NCBI RefSeq assembly: GCF_036227225.1
Contig: NZ_CP109444.1
Location: 10,459,501-10,523,500 of the forward strand
Direction of reading: 5' to 3'
DNA: 64,000 bases
Source of the DNA: Streptomyces sp. NBC_01478
GTDB lineage: Bacteria > Actinomycetota > Actinomycetes > Streptomycetales > Streptomycetaceae
In this document: positions 41,555 through 51,083 of the stretch, piece by piece
Position numbering within the stretch: the first letter of the stretch is position 1
How the letters are laid out: the number at the start of each line of letters is the position of its first letter
Notes under the pieces: model-generated
Told to the model about the DNA's origin: nothing
Seen by the model: only the letters and a program-made list of their open reading frames with translations
Databases searched by the model: none
Position numbers and translations under genes: made by a program

Positions 41555-42330
41555 GCGCGTGACTCCTCTTCGGCGGAGACCGCGGTGGTGTCTTCCGTGG
41601 CGGCCAGGATCTCCGCGATGTGCACCGGCCGCATCGCGGTATGGAGCCGGGACATCGTGCCGCCGACGTGCATCAGACAGGAGTTGTCCGCCGCGCACAG
41701 GACCTCGGCGCCCGTCGACTCCGCGTTGCGCACCTTGTCGGCGCCCATCGCCGCCGAGACGTCGGCGTTCTTCATGGCGAACGTCCCGCCGAACCCACAG
41801 CACTCGTCGGCACCGGGCAACTCCACCAACTCCAGCCCCTTGACGGCCTGGAGGAGCCTGAGCGGCCGGTCACCGAGGCCCAGGCTGCGCAGCCCGTGGC
41901 AGGTGGGGTGATAGGTCACCTTGTGCGGGTAGTAGGCCCCGACATCCGTCACCCCGAGCACATCCACGAGGAACTCGGTCAGCTCGTACGTCTTCGGCAC
42001 CACCGGCGCCAACGTGGCCGCGAGGGTGTCACCGCGTCCTTCGGCCCTGGCCCTTTCCCCCATCCGCGGATACAGCTCCCGCACCATCGCCCCGCACGAC
42101 CCGGACGGCGTGACGATCGCCTCGTACTCCCCGAAGACATCGGAGAAATGCCGGGCCAGCGGTTCGGCCTCATGGCGGTAGCCGGTGTTGTAGTGCGCCT
42201 GCCCGCAACATGTCTGGGCCATCGGGAAGTCGACCTCGACGCCCAGTCTGGTCAGCAGTTTCACCACGGCGCGCCCGGTGTCCGGATAGAGCGTGTCGTT
42301 GACGCAAGTCAGGAACAGGGCGACACGCAT
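41551..42330 (-). CDS. lutA: Lactate utilisation protein A, CCG-motif oxidoreductase subunit
   Basis: Protein of 259 residues with two CCG domains: TCCGQAHYNTG with upstream Cys in FLTCVNDTL, and ECCGFGGTFAMKN with upstream HPTCHGLR. These Cys-rich motifs bind Fe-S or related cofactors in the LutABC L-lactate oxidase. ATG 42330 follows GGAG. Only 73 bases separate it from the rhaB stop, without a visible terminator, so lutABC is probably co-transcribed with rhaI-rhaEW-rhaB. No LutR-type GntR gene is adjacent. Confidence 0.94.
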   Translation of the reverse strand: MRVALFLTCVNDTLYPDTGRAVVKLLTRLGVEVDFPMAQTCCGQAHYNTGYRHEAEPLARHFSDVFGEYEAIVTPSGSCGAMVRELYPRMGERARAEGRGDTLAATLAPVVPKTYELTEFLVDVLGVTDVGAYYPHKVTYHPTCHGLRSLGLGDRPLRLLQAVKGLELVELPGADECCGFGGTFAMKNADVSAAMGADKVRNAESTGAEVLCAADNSCLMHVGGTMSRLHTAMRPVHIAEILAATEDTTAVSAEEESRA

Positions 42331-42403
42331 CGCGGCTCCTTAGTGGTCGATCATCGGATGGGTGCAGCGTAGTCGGAGGTCACCGTCTGGGGGAGCCCCT
42401 GAT

Positions 42404-43855
42404 TCAGCGCGCGGCGAGCCGAGCCTCCGCCGCCCGCCACCGGGCGGTGTCGCCCTGAGGTTCGTACCGGGTCGACGGCTGGGTACGGGCGAGGAGCCCG
42501 CGCATCCCGGCCAGGTCGCCGACGAGCCCGTGGGACCGCGCCTGGACGAGCACATTGCCCAGCGCGGCGGCTTCTGTCGGCCCCGCGACCACCGGCAACC
42601 CGCAGGCGTCGGCGGTCAGTTGGCACAGCAGCGCGTTGCGGGTACCGCCCCCGACGACATGCACGACGTCGACCGGATGGCCGGCCAGCTCCTGGGCGTC
42701 AACGACCGCCCGCCGATGGGCGAGTGCGAGGGAGTCGAGAATGCAGCGCGTGATCTCCGCCCGGGACTCCGGCACCGGCTGCCCGGAGCCACGGCAGGCG
42801 TCGGCGATCCGCTCCGGCATCCGCCCCGGCGCCAGAAACGCCGCGTCCCCCGCGTCCACGACCGACCGCAGCGCCGGCACCCGGGCCGCCCCGCGCAGCA
42901 ACTCTCCCAACTCCGGCTCGCCCCAGGCCCGTACACACTCCTGAAGCAGCCACAGCCCCATGATGTTGCGCAGATAGCGGACCGTGCCGTCGAGCCCCAG
43001 CTCATTGGTGAAGTTGGCGACCCGGCTCGCCTCGCCGAGCACCGGCGCGTCGAGCTCAAGCCCGGCCAGGGACCAGGTCCCGGTGCAGATATAGGCGAAC
43101 CGTTCCTCGACCGCCGGAACGGCGGCGACGGCTGACGCGGTGTCGTGCGACCCGACCACCGTCACCGGCACGGGCCCGCTCAGTCCGGTCTCCTCCAGCA
43201 CCTCGGCCCGCAACACCCCCGCCGGATCGCCCGGTTGCCGCAGCGGCGCGAACAGCCCGAGGTCGACACCGAGCCGCGAGGCGATGTCGTACGACCAGTC
43301 GCGCGTCCGGGGATCGATGAGCTGGGTGGTGGAGGCGTTCGTCAGCTCGGTGCCCTGCTCCCCGGTCAGCCAGTACGACAGCAGATCGGGGATGAGCAAC
43401 AGCCTCTCGGCACAGGTGAGTTGGGCCGAGTAGCGGGCCGCCGCGAGCTGGTACAGGGTGTTGAACGGCGCGTACTGCAACCCGGTCGACGCGTACAGCT
43501 CGCCCGCCGGCACGGTCGCCCACACCTTCTCGGCGACCCCCTCCGTGCGGGCGTCCCGATAGTGCACGGGATTGCCCAGCAACGCCCCGTCCGCGTCCAA
43601 CAGCCCGTAGTCCACGGCCCAACTGTCGATGCCGACGGAATCGAGAACCGGCCCCGCCGCCCGGAGCCCGTCGAGGACCCCCGCGTACAGCGCGAGGATG
43701 TCCCAGCGCAGCCCCTCGGGCGTGCGGACGGGCCGGTTGGGAAAGCGGTGCGCCTCCGCCAACTCCAGGGAGTCGGGCCCGACACGGCCGACCATGACCC
43801 GCCCACTGGACGCGCCGAGGTCGACCGCGGCATACGCCTTCACGTCGGCGCTCAC
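42404..43855 (-). CDS. rhaB: Rhamnulokinase
   Basis: FGGY-family sugar kinase of 483 residues: YAAVDLGASSGRVMVG at the N-terminus binds ATP phosphate, GSHDTASAVAAVP and TGTWSLAGLELDAP are typical of rhamnulokinase, and HVVGGGTRNALLCQ forms the nucleotide site. It phosphorylates L-rhamnulose. ATG overlaps the stop of rhaEW (ATGA at 43852-43855). Third gene of the rhamnose catabolic operon. Confidence 0.95.
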   Translation of the reverse strand: MSADVKAYAAVDLGASSGRVMVGRVGPDSLELAEAHRFPNRPVRTPEGLRWDILALYAGVLDGLRAAGPVLDSVGIDSWAVDYGLLDADGALLGNPVHYRDARTEGVAEKVWATVPAGELYASTGLQYAPFNTLYQLAAARYSAQLTCAERLLLIPDLLSYWLTGEQGTELTNASTTQLIDPRTRDWSYDIASRLGVDLGLFAPLRQPGDPAGVLRAEVLEETGLSGPVPVTVVGSHDTASAVAAVPAVEERFAYICTGTWSLAGLELDAPVLGEASRVANFTNELGLDGTVRYLRNIMGLWLLQECVRAWGEPELGELLRGAARVPALRSVVDAGDAAFLAPGRMPERIADACRGSGQPVPESRAEITRCILDSLALAHRRAVVDAQELAGHPVDVVHVVGGGTRNALLCQLTADACGLPVVAGPTEAAALGNVLVQARSHGLVGDLAGMRGLLARTQPSTRYEPQGDTARWRAAEARLAAR

Positions 43856-45891
43856 CGAAGGAAGGCGGCCGCAACGCCGGCGTCGACCGGGACGTGCAGC
43901 CCGGTGGTGTGGGTCAGGTCCCCACCGGTGAGGGCGAAGACGGCGTTGGCGACATGCTCCGGGAGTACCTCGCGCTTGAGGATGGTGCGCTGGGCGTAGA
44001 ACTCGCCGAGCTTCTCCTCCTCGATCCCGTAGGTCGCCGCCCGCTGCGCACCCCAGCCGCCCGCGAAGATGCCCGAACCGCGTACGACACCGTCCGGGTT
44101 GATCCCGTTGACCCGGATCCCGTGCTCGCCCAACTCGGCGGCGAGCAGCCGTACTTGATGGGCCTGGTCGGCCTTCGTCGCCGAGTACGCGATGTTGTTG
44201 GGACCGGCGAACACGGCGTTCTTGGACGCGATGTAGAGGATGTCACCGCCGAGCCCCTGAGCGATCATCGCCCGGGCCGCCTCACGCGAGACGAGGAAGG
44301 AACCACGGGCCATGATGTCGTGCTGAAGGTCCCAGTCCCGGGCCGAAGTCTCCAGCAGGGGCTTGGAGATGGAGATCCCCGCGTTGTTGACGACGAGATC
44401 GACCCCGCCGAAGGCGAGCAGCGCGGCCTTGAAGGCATCAGCGATCTGCTCTTCCGAGGTCACGTCAACGGTGACGGCAACGGCCTTGTCGGGCCCGCCC
44501 AGTTCCTCCGAAACGGCCTGCGCGCTCTCGGAGTTGAGATCCGCGACGACGACGCACGCCCCTTCGTCGACCAGCCGCCGGGCGATGGCCTTCCCGATCC
44601 CACTGCCCGCACCGGTGACGAGCGCGACCCGCGTGGCGAGCGGCTTGGGCTTGGGCATCCGCTGCAACTTGGCCTCTTCCAGGGCCCAGTACTCGATACG
44701 GAACTTCTCCGACTCCTCGATCGGCGCGTACGCCGACACGGCCTCGGCCCCGCGCATCACGTTGATGGCGTTGACGTAGAACTCACCGGCCACCCGCGCG
44801 GTCTGCTTGTCCTTGCCGAAGGAGAACATGCCGACGCCGGGGATCAGCACGATCGCCGGGTCGGCGCCCCGCATCGCGGGGGAGTCGGGCAGGGCGTGCC
44901 GCTGGTAGTAGGCGGCGTACTCCACACGGTAGGCGGAGTGCAGCTCCTTCAGCCGCGCGATGGCCTGGTCCAGCGGGGCGGTGGGCGGCACATCAAGAAC
45001 GAGCGGCCTGACCTTGGTCCGCAGGAAGTGATCGGGGCAGGAGGTACCGAGCGCGGCGAGCCGAGGATGCTCGGCCCGAGCCAGAAAATCAAGAACGACA
45101 TCGGAGTCGGTGAAGTGCCCCACCTGCGGCCGGTCTTGAGAGGCGACAGCACGAATGTACGGCGCGAGCGCGGCACCCCGCTCTCGCCGCTCACCCTCGG
45201 GCAGCGCACCGTACCCCTCGACGACGGGCCCGAAGGGCTCCGCCTTCCCGCGCTCGACGAGGAACGCCTCGGCGGTACGGATGATGTGCAACGAGTTCCG
45301 CTCACACTCCTCGGAACTCGCACCCCACGCCGTGATCCCATGCCCCCCGAGCACACACCCGACGGCCTGCGGATTGGCCTCCTTGACGGCGGCGATGTCC
45401 AGCCCGAGCTGAAACCCGGGCCGCCGCCAGGGCACCCACACCACGGAGTCCCCGAAACACTCGGCGGTCAGCTTCTCCCCGTCGGCGGCACACGCGAGCG
45501 CGATCCCCGAGTCGGGATGCAGATGATCGACATGAGCCGCGTCCACGAGCCCGTGCATGGCGGTGTCGATGGAAGGCGCCGCGCCTCCCTTCCCATGCAG
45601 GCAGTAGTCGAACGCGGCCACCATCTCGTCCTCGCGCTCAACCCCCGGATACACATCGGCCAACGCCCGCATCCGATCCAGCCGCAACACGGCCAGCCCA
45701 CCTTCGGTGAGCGTCCCAAGGTCCCCTCCTGACCCTTTGACCCACATCAACTCGACATCACCCCCGGTGACGGGATCAGTGTCGGTGCCCTTGGCGGACG
45801 TATTGCCGCCGGCGTAGTTGGTGTTACGGGGATCAGCGCCGAGTCGACGAGAACGGGCGAGGAGAGAGGCGGCTTCGGGGTGCGGTGCCAT
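43852..45891 (-). CDS. rhaEW: Bifunctional rhamnulose-1-phosphate aldolase / L-lactaldehyde dehydrogenase
   Basis: Fusion of 679 residues. Residues 1 to about 420 form a class II (zinc) aldolase with metal ligands in HVDHLHPDSG and GHGITAWG. Residues about 425-679 form an SDR domain: VTGAGSGIGKAIA, NNAGISI, and YSATK, all intact. The aldolase splits rhamnulose 1-phosphate to DHAP and L-lactaldehyde; the SDR half oxidises lactaldehyde to L-lactate, which LutABC then uses. Known in Bacillus as YuxG/RhaEW. ATG 45891. Second gene of the operon, separated from rhaI by a hairpin repeat. Confidence 0.94.
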   Translation of the reverse strand: MAPHPEAASLLARSRRLGADPRNTNYAGGNTSAKGTDTDPVTGGDVELMWVKGSGGDLGTLTEGGLAVLRLDRMRALADVYPGVEREDEMVAAFDYCLHGKGGAAPSIDTAMHGLVDAAHVDHLHPDSGIALACAADGEKLTAECFGDSVVWVPWRRPGFQLGLDIAAVKEANPQAVGCVLGGHGITAWGASSEECERNSLHIIRTAEAFLVERGKAEPFGPVVEGYGALPEGERRERGAALAPYIRAVASQDRPQVGHFTDSDVVLDFLARAEHPRLAALGTSCPDHFLRTKVRPLVLDVPPTAPLDQAIARLKELHSAYRVEYAAYYQRHALPDSPAMRGADPAIVLIPGVGMFSFGKDKQTARVAGEFYVNAINVMRGAEAVSAYAPIEESEKFRIEYWALEEAKLQRMPKPKPLATRVALVTGAGSGIGKAIARRLVDEGACVVVADLNSESAQAVSEELGGPDKAVAVTVDVTSEEQIADAFKAALLAFGGVDLVVNNAGISISKPLLETSARDWDLQHDIMARGSFLVSREAARAMIAQGLGGDILYIASKNAVFAGPNNIAYSATKADQAHQVRLLAAELGEHGIRVNGINPDGVVRGSGIFAGGWGAQRAATYGIEEEKLGEFYAQRTILKREVLPEHVANAVFALTGGDLTHTTGLHVPVDAGVAAAFLR

Positions 45892-45932
45892 GGACTTCAG
45901 TCCTTTTCGAGAGAGAGCGAGTGCATATCTTT

Positions 45933-45989
45933 CAGGGGCGCGGGGCTGTATCTAAATGCGGCTCCGCCGCGTGGGCGCGACCAGCCATA
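45933..45989. repeat. Interspersed hairpin repeat, copy 3 (inverted, long form)
   Basis: It begins AGGGGCGCGGGGCTGTAT and ends GGGCGCGACCAGCCATA, which are complementary to the ends of copies 1 and 2. A central insert forms its own hairpin, GCGGC-TCC-GCCGC (45958-45970). It lies in the 138-base gap between rhaI and rhaEW, inside the transcript. Confidence 0.8.
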
Positions 45990-46029
45990 TCCGGCCCGCA
46001 CCCCGCACACAACAGATCCAGGCAGACGC

Positions 46030-47190
46030 TCACGCCCCCCAACCGGCCTGCCGCCCCCCAACCCGCTCAGCGACAATCCGCTCCTGCCACCCACTAGCCC
46101 GATACGCCGCAATCGGGTCGGGCGCAAGCCCCTGCTCCTCACGCAGCTCCCTCAGCAGCGGCCGCACATCCGTGTTGTACGCGTCCATCAACACGGCATT
46201 CGCCTCCAGCACATCCCCGGCCCGCTGTGCAGCGGCCAAGGCGACAGGGTCAACGAGCAACGCCTTCGCCGTCGCTTCCTGCACATTCATCACCGACCGA
46301 ATGATCGCCGGAATCTTCGCCTCGATGTTGTGACACTGATCCAGCATGAACGCGACATCCGCGGTGAACCCCCCACCCCGAATCACCTCGTACATGATCC
46401 GGAACAACTGGAACGGATCAGCCGCCCCCACCATCAGATCGTCGTCCGCATAGAACCGCGAGTTGAAGTCGAACGCGCCGAGCTTCCCCTCCCGCAGCAG
46501 CGTCGCAACGATGAACTCGATATTGGTCCCAGGCGCATGATGCCCGGTATCGACCACAACCTGGGCTTTCGGTCCGAGCTTCAGACAATGCGCGTACGCA
46601 GTACCCCAGTCCGGCACGTCCGTCGCATAAAACGCCGGCTCGAAGAACTTGTACTCCAGCAGCATCCGCTGCCCGTCCCCAAGCCGCTCGTACACCGCAG
46701 CGAGCGCCTCCGCCAACCGGTCCTGGCGCGCGCTGAGATCGTCCTGCCCCGGATAGTTCGTCCCGTCCGCGAACCAGAGCTTCAGATCGGCGGAGCCCGT
46801 CGCGTCCATGATGTCGACGCACTCCAGCAGATGATCGAGCGCCTTGCGCCGCACCGCCGCCTCGGGATGACACACGCTGCCGAGCCGGTAGTCGTCGTCC
46901 TGGAACGTGTTGGAGTTGATCGCGCCGAGCTTCAGCCCGTGGTCCTGCGCGAACTTGCCCAGCGCCGCGAAGTCGTCGACCCGGTCCCAGGGGATGTGCA
47001 GGGCGACCGTCGGCGCCACGCCGGTGAACTCGTGGACCTTGGCCGCGTCTTCCAGTTTCTCCTGCGGCGTCCGCGGCACGCCCTCCTGGGCGAAGACCTT
47101 GAACCGGGTCCCCGAGTTCCCGTACGCCCACGACGGCGTCTCGACTGCCTGGGTCTTGAGAGCGGCCTTCACCGCGGCGAGCTCGGTCAC
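46030..47190 (-). CDS. rhaI: L-rhamnose isomerase
   Basis: Protein of 386 residues of the Pseudomonas stutzeri-type L-rhamnose isomerase family (TIM barrel, two metal ions). Metal and substrate elements include LEYKFFEPAFYATD, DTGHHAPGTNIEF, and FDFNSRFYADDDLMVG. It converts L-rhamnose to L-rhamnulose. GTG start at 47190. First gene of the minus-strand catabolic operon; an operator-like TGAAACGATTCA lies 39 bases upstream of its start. Confidence 0.95.
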   Translation of the reverse strand: MTELAAVKAALKTQAVETPSWAYGNSGTRFKVFAQEGVPRTPQEKLEDAAKVHEFTGVAPTVALHIPWDRVDDFAALGKFAQDHGLKLGAINSNTFQDDDYRLGSVCHPEAAVRRKALDHLLECVDIMDATGSADLKLWFADGTNYPGQDDLSARQDRLAEALAAVYERLGDGQRMLLEYKFFEPAFYATDVPDWGTAYAHCLKLGPKAQVVVDTGHHAPGTNIEFIVATLLREGKLGAFDFNSRFYADDDLMVGAADPFQLFRIMYEVIRGGGFTADVAFMLDQCHNIEAKIPAIIRSVMNVQEATAKALLVDPVALAAAQRAGDVLEANAVLMDAYNTDVRPLLRELREEQGLAPDPIAAYRASGWQERIVAERVGGRQAGWGA

Positions 47191-47228
47191 TTGAGGCTCC
47201 TGTGACGTGCGACGGAACGACGTATGTA

Positions 47229-47240
47229 TGAAACGATTCA
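47229..47240. promoter_or_regulatory. Probable LacI-family operator upstream of rhaI
   Basis: TGAAACGATTCA is an imperfect dyad with the central CG usual for LacI-family sites. It lies 39 bases before the rhaI start. The second site of the pair is at 47395-47406. The regulator encoded at 54025 is the natural candidate. Confidence 0.65.
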
Positions 47241-47394
47241 GAGAGCGAAGCTATGAGCGTCCCGAAGGGGTGTCAAGCCCTACGGCGAACCCCGTGTCCC
47301 GTGACTCCAACGTGACCTTTGGCTATCGAAAGTTTTTCGAGGCGGACCCATTGACGTGACAACGCTGGCGCGCCTAACGTCCCGGCAACCAAGT

Positions 47395-47406
47395 TGAAAC
47401 CTTTCA
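47395..47406. promoter_or_regulatory. Probable LacI-family operator upstream of rhaT
   Basis: TGAAACCTTTCA has perfect 5-base arms (TGAAA/TTTCA) and differs from the site at 47229-47240 in three bases. It lies 46 bases before the rhaT start, where it would block the rightward transport operon. Confidence 0.65.
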
Positions 47407-47451
47407 CGACGCTGTGAGGGCCTACCCGCCGGCGTCGTCGAGGAGCCCCTC

Positions 47452-48969
47452 ATGACCCACCCGTCAGACGCGGGTCCGGCCCCGGTGCTCGCGCTCAAGG
47501 GCATCTCCAAGTCCTTCGGCGCGGTGCGCGCCCTGCGGGACGTGTCCCTCGAACTGTTCCCCGGTGAGGTGCACGCACTCGCCGGTGAGAACGGCGCGGG
47601 CAAGTCCACCCTCATCAAGACCCTCGCCGGTGTGCACCGGCCCGACGCCGGCCAGGTGCTGCTCGACGGCGCGCCCGTCCTCTTCCACGGCCCCGGCGAC
47701 GCCCGCGACGCGGGTATCGCCGTGATCTACCAGGAACCGACCCTCTTCCCCGACCTGTCGATCGCCGAGAACATCTTCATGGGCCGCCAGCCCCGCCGCG
47801 CGCTGGGCCGTATCGACCACAAGGCCACCTACGCGGCGACCGCCGAACTGATGAAGCGGCTCGGCGTCGAGCTGGACCCCGACCGCCCGGCGCGCGGCCT
47901 CTCCATCGCCGACCAGCAGATCGTGGAGATCGCCAAGGCGCTCTCCTTCGACGCCCGCGTCCTGATCATGGACGAGCCGACGGCCGCCCTCACCGGCAGC
48001 GAGGTGGCCCGCCTCTTCGGCGTGGTCCGCACCCTGCGCGAACAGGGCGCGGCCGTCCTGTTCATCTCGCACCGCCTGGAGGAGATCTTCCAGATCTGCC
48101 AGCGCGTCACCACCCTGCGCGACGGCGCGCTGATCTCCAGCGAACCGATCGACGGGGTGACCGAGGACGATCTCGTCCGCCGCATGGTCGGCCGCGATCT
48201 CGACGAGCTCTATCCCAAGCAGGACGTCGAGCCCGGCGAAGTCGCCCTGAGCGTCAAGCGGTTGACCCGCGAGGGCGTCTTCACCGACGTCTCCTTCGAC
48301 GTACGGCGCGGAGAGATCGTCGGTCTCGCCGGGCTCGTCGGCGCCGGCCGTACCGAAGTCGCGCGGGCCGTCTTCGGCATCGACCGGTGGGACGCCGGCG
48401 GGGTCGAGGTCGACGGCAAGTCGCTGACGAACGGCGCCCCGTCCACCGCGATGGCCGCGGGCCTCGCCCTGGTCCCCGAGGACCGGCGCGCCCAGGGCCT
48501 GGTGATGGACATGTCCATCGAGCGGAACATCGGCCTGACCGGGCTGCGTACGACCGTGAAGGCGGGCCTCGTCGACCGGGGCGCCGAGCGCAGCCGTTCC
48601 CTCGACTGGGCGGTGAAGCTGCACGTCAAGTACGCGCGGATCGCCGACACCGTCAACACCCTCTCCGGCGGCAACCAGCAGAAGGTCGTCCTCGCCAAGT
48701 GGCTGGCCACCGGCCCGAAGGTACTCATCGTCGACGAACCGACCCGTGGCATCGATGTCGGGACGAAGGCCGAAGTGCACCGGCTGCTCAGCGAGTTGGC
48801 CGCCGACGGGGTCGCCGTCCTGATGATCTCCTCCGATCTGCCCGAGATCCTCGGCATGGCCGACCGCGTGCTGGTGATGCACGAGGGCCGCCTCACCGCC
48901 GAGATCCCCCGCTCCGAAGCCACCGAGGAAACCGTGATGGCCGCAGCCACCGGGAGGGCCGCCGCATGA
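47452..48969 (+). CDS. rhaT: Rhamnose ABC transporter, ATP-binding subunit
   Basis: Double-cassette sugar ATPase of 505 residues (RbsA type). First half: GENGAGKST (45-53), [26 protein letters not shown]. Second half: GLVGAGRTE in place of a canonical Walker A, then [15 protein letters not shown] and [13 protein letters not shown]. The divergent second Walker A is normal in this class. Energises import by RhaP, RhaQ and RhaS. ATG 47452 follows GAGGAG. First gene of a seven-gene plus-strand operon. Confidence 0.92.
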   Translation: MTHPSDAGPAPVLALKGISKSFGAVRALRDVSLELFPGEVHALAGENGAGKSTLIKTLAGVHRPDAGQVLLDGAPVLFHGPGDARDAGIAVIYQEPTLFPDLSIAENIFMGRQPRRALGRIDHKATYAATAELMKRLGVELDPDRPARGLSIADQQIVEIAKALSFDARVLIMDEPTAALTGSEVARLFGVVRTLREQGAAVLFISHRLEEIFQICQRVTTLRDGALISSEPIDGVTEDDLVRRMVGRDLDELYPKQDVEPGEVALSVKRLTREGVFTDVSFDVRRGEIVGLAGLVGAGRTEVARAVFGIDRWDAGGVEVDGKSLTNGAPSTAMAAGLALVPEDRRAQGLVMDMSIERNIGLTGLRTTVKAGLVDRGAERSRSLDWAVKLHVKYARIADTVNTLSGGNQQKVVLAKWLATGPKVLIVDEPTRGIDVGTKAEVHRLLSELAADGVAVLMISSDLPEILGMADRVLVMHEGRLTAEIPRSEATEETVMAAATGRAAA

Positions 48970-50006
48970 CGGTCACGGCTCCCAATCCCGCGCCCGCCGC
49001 CGAAGTCCCCGAGTCGAGCAGTACCCGGCTCGTCGACCGGGTCTTCAAGATGCGTGAACTCGCCATCCTGGTCGTCTTCCTGGTGATGATCGGCATCACC
49101 CAGGCCGGCAACAGCGAGTTCCTGTCCGAGCAGGGCATCAAGGACCTGCTCCTCAACGCGACCATCCTCGTCCTGGTCGCCACCGGCCAGTCGCTGGTCG
49201 TCATCACCCGCAACGTCGACCTGTCGGTCGGCTCCACCCTCGGCATCACCGCCTTCGCCACCGGCACCTATCTCCAGGGCGGTGGCAACGCTGTCATCGC
49301 GATCCTGCTGGCGGTCCTGCTCGGCATCGGACTCGGCCTGGTCAACGGGCTGTTGGTGAGTCTGGGGCAGGTGCCCGCCCTGGTCGTCACGCTCGGCACG
49401 CTCTACATCATCCGGGGAGTCGACTCCATCTGGGTCGGCTCACGACAGATCACGGCCGCCGATCTCCCGGGCGGTTTCGTGGACTTCGGTTCCGGTGGCA
49501 TCTCCGCCGTGCCCTATCTCGCGCTGATCGCGCTCGCCGTGCTGATCGCCACCGCCTACTACCTCAAACACTTCGGCAGCGGACGGGAGTTGTACGCCCT
49601 CGGCTCCAACCCCGAGGCCGCCCGGCTCGCCGGGATCCCGGTCCGCAAGCGGATCCTCGCCGCGTACACCTTCTGCGGCGGACTCGCCGGACTGGCCGGC
49701 GCGATGTACCTGGCCCGCTTCGGCAACGTCGACTCGGGTACCGGCACCGGCTACGAACTCACCGTCGTCAGCGCGGTAGTTGTGGGTGGCGTGGTCTTCA
49801 CCGGCGGCTCCGGCAGCGTGTACGGCGCCGCTCTCGGCGCACTCCTGTTGACCTCGATCAACAGTGTGCTGCCCGCCCTCGGCGTCAGTTCCGTCTGGGT
49901 GCTCGCCATCAACGGCATCCTGCTCATCCTCGCCATCGCCGTCGACCGGATCGTCGCCCTGCGTGTGGCCACCGCACTGAAGAAGAGGAACGCCCGCCAT
50001 GCCTGA
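48966..50006 (+). CDS. rhaP: Rhamnose ABC transporter permease 1
   Basis: Protein of 346 residues of the RbsC type with about ten membrane helices and the coupling loop [18 protein letters not shown]. It starts within the rhaT stop (ATGA). It should pair with the following permease to form the membrane channel. N-terminal 25 residues are Pro/Ser/Ala-rich and cytoplasmic. Confidence 0.9.
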   Translation: MTVTAPNPAPAAEVPESSSTRLVDRVFKMRELAILVVFLVMIGITQAGNSEFLSEQGIKDLLLNATILVLVATGQSLVVITRNVDLSVGSTLGITAFATGTYLQGGGNAVIAILLAVLLGIGLGLVNGLLVSLGQVPALVVTLGTLYIIRGVDSIWVGSRQITAADLPGGFVDFGSGGISAVPYLALIALAVLIATAYYLKHFGSGRELYALGSNPEAARLAGIPVRKRILAAYTFCGGLAGLAGAMYLARFGNVDSGTGTGYELTVVSAVVVGGVVFTGGSGSVYGAALGALLLTSINSVLPALGVSSVWVLAINGILLILAIAVDRIVALRVATALKKRNARHA

Positions 50007-50985
50007 GTCCGCGTTCTCCGTGAACCGCGCGATCCGCTGGGACACGGTCGTCGGCGCCCTCCTGATCATCCTGCTGCTGTTCTCCTTCTCCTTCGTGGAC
50101 GGCTTCGGCAACGCGCTGAACCTGTCGTTCCTGATCGGCAACACCCTTCCCATCGCACTGATCGCGCTCCCGATGACCCTGCTGGTCGTCGCCGGCGAGA
50201 TCGACCTCTCGGTGGCGTCCACGGCCGGTCTGTCGGGCGCGGTGATGGGCAAGCTGTGGAACGAGGGGATGACGATCGAGACGATCATCCCGATCTGTCT
50301 GGTGCTGGGCGTGGTCTGCGGGCTGGTCAACGGGCTCCTCGTCACCCGGCTCGGACTTCCGTCCCTCGCCGTCACCATCGGCACGCTCGCCGCGTACCGG
50401 GGGATCGCGCAGATCGTGCTCGGCTCCGATGCCGTGACCGATTTCCCCACGCAGTACCTGGACTTCGCGTCCGGGCGCCTCGGGGGCACGTTCTTGCCGC
50501 AGGCGTTTCTGCCCTTCCTCGTGTTGCTCGTGATTGCCGTCGTGGTCCTGCACGCCATGCCGTTCGGGCGGTCGTTGTTCGCGATCGGCGCCAACGTGGA
50601 GGCTGCCCGATTCGCCGGTATTCGGGTTCGGCGGCACAAGTTGATTCTGTTCACGGTGACGGGATTGATGGCTTCGCTGACCGGTGTCTTCTGGGCGCTG
50701 CATTACGCCAGTGCGCGCTATGACAATGCCACGGGGCTCGAACTGTCCGTCGTGGCGGCGGTGTTGCTCGGCGGTATCGACTTCGACGGTGGGAAGGGGA
50801 CGTTGGGAGGTGCGATCGCCGGGGTCTTTCTGCTCGGCGCGTTGCAGAACGTGATGAGTCTGCTGAACGTTTCGGCGCAGTCGCAGATCGTCGTCACCGG
50901 TGTGCTGCTTGTTGTTTCGGTGCTTGGCCCTAGGGTCGCGCGCCAGATTTCCATCGCGAGGGCCGCTGCGCGCGCCGTCGGATAG
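49999..50985 (+). CDS. rhaQ: Rhamnose ABC transporter permease 2
   Basis: Protein of 328 residues of the same family, with the coupling loop GANVEAARFAGIRVRRHK and the AGEIDLSVASTAGLSG motif shared by ribose-type permeases. It overlaps rhaP by 8 bases. Codon usage drifts toward less biased codons in the last third. A hairpin repeat separates it from the binding-protein gene. Confidence 0.9.
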   Translation: MPESAFSVNRAIRWDTVVGALLIILLLFSFSFVDGFGNALNLSFLIGNTLPIALIALPMTLLVVAGEIDLSVASTAGLSGAVMGKLWNEGMTIETIIPICLVLGVVCGLVNGLLVTRLGLPSLAVTIGTLAAYRGIAQIVLGSDAVTDFPTQYLDFASGRLGGTFLPQAFLPFLVLLVIAVVVLHAMPFGRSLFAIGANVEAARFAGIRVRRHKLILFTVTGLMASLTGVFWALHYASARYDNATGLELSVVAAVLLGGIDFDGGKGTLGGAIAGVFLLGALQNVMSLLNVSAQSQIVVTGVLLVVSVLGPRVARQISIARAAARAVG

Positions 50986-51009
50986 GTCGTTCGAAAGCTG
51001 CGGGCCCGA

Positions 51010-51050
51010 TGTGGCTGGTCGCGCAGTTCCCCGCGCCCCTTACGGGGCGC
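51010..51050 (+). repeat. Interspersed hairpin repeat, copy 2
   Basis: The core TGGCTGGTCGCGCAGTTCCC plus CGCGCCCCT is identical to copy 1 over 30 bases. Its 3' part forms the hairpin GCGCCCC-TTAC-GGGGCGC (51033-51050). It lies between rhaQ and rhaS in the transcript. Confidence 0.82.
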
Positions 51051-51083
51051 TCCACTCACCCTCCTGACAAAGGACCCCATGCC

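Noticed and set aside
42385..42405. CTGGGGGAGCCCCTG after lutA/rhaB junction as a second copy of the palindromic element at 35742
   Set aside because: Shares only a short G-run and a small dyad; not the same ends or length.
44100..45732. Part of a 612-residue plus-strand frame opposite rhaEW
   Set aside because: Antisense shadow of a well-supported bifunctional enzyme.
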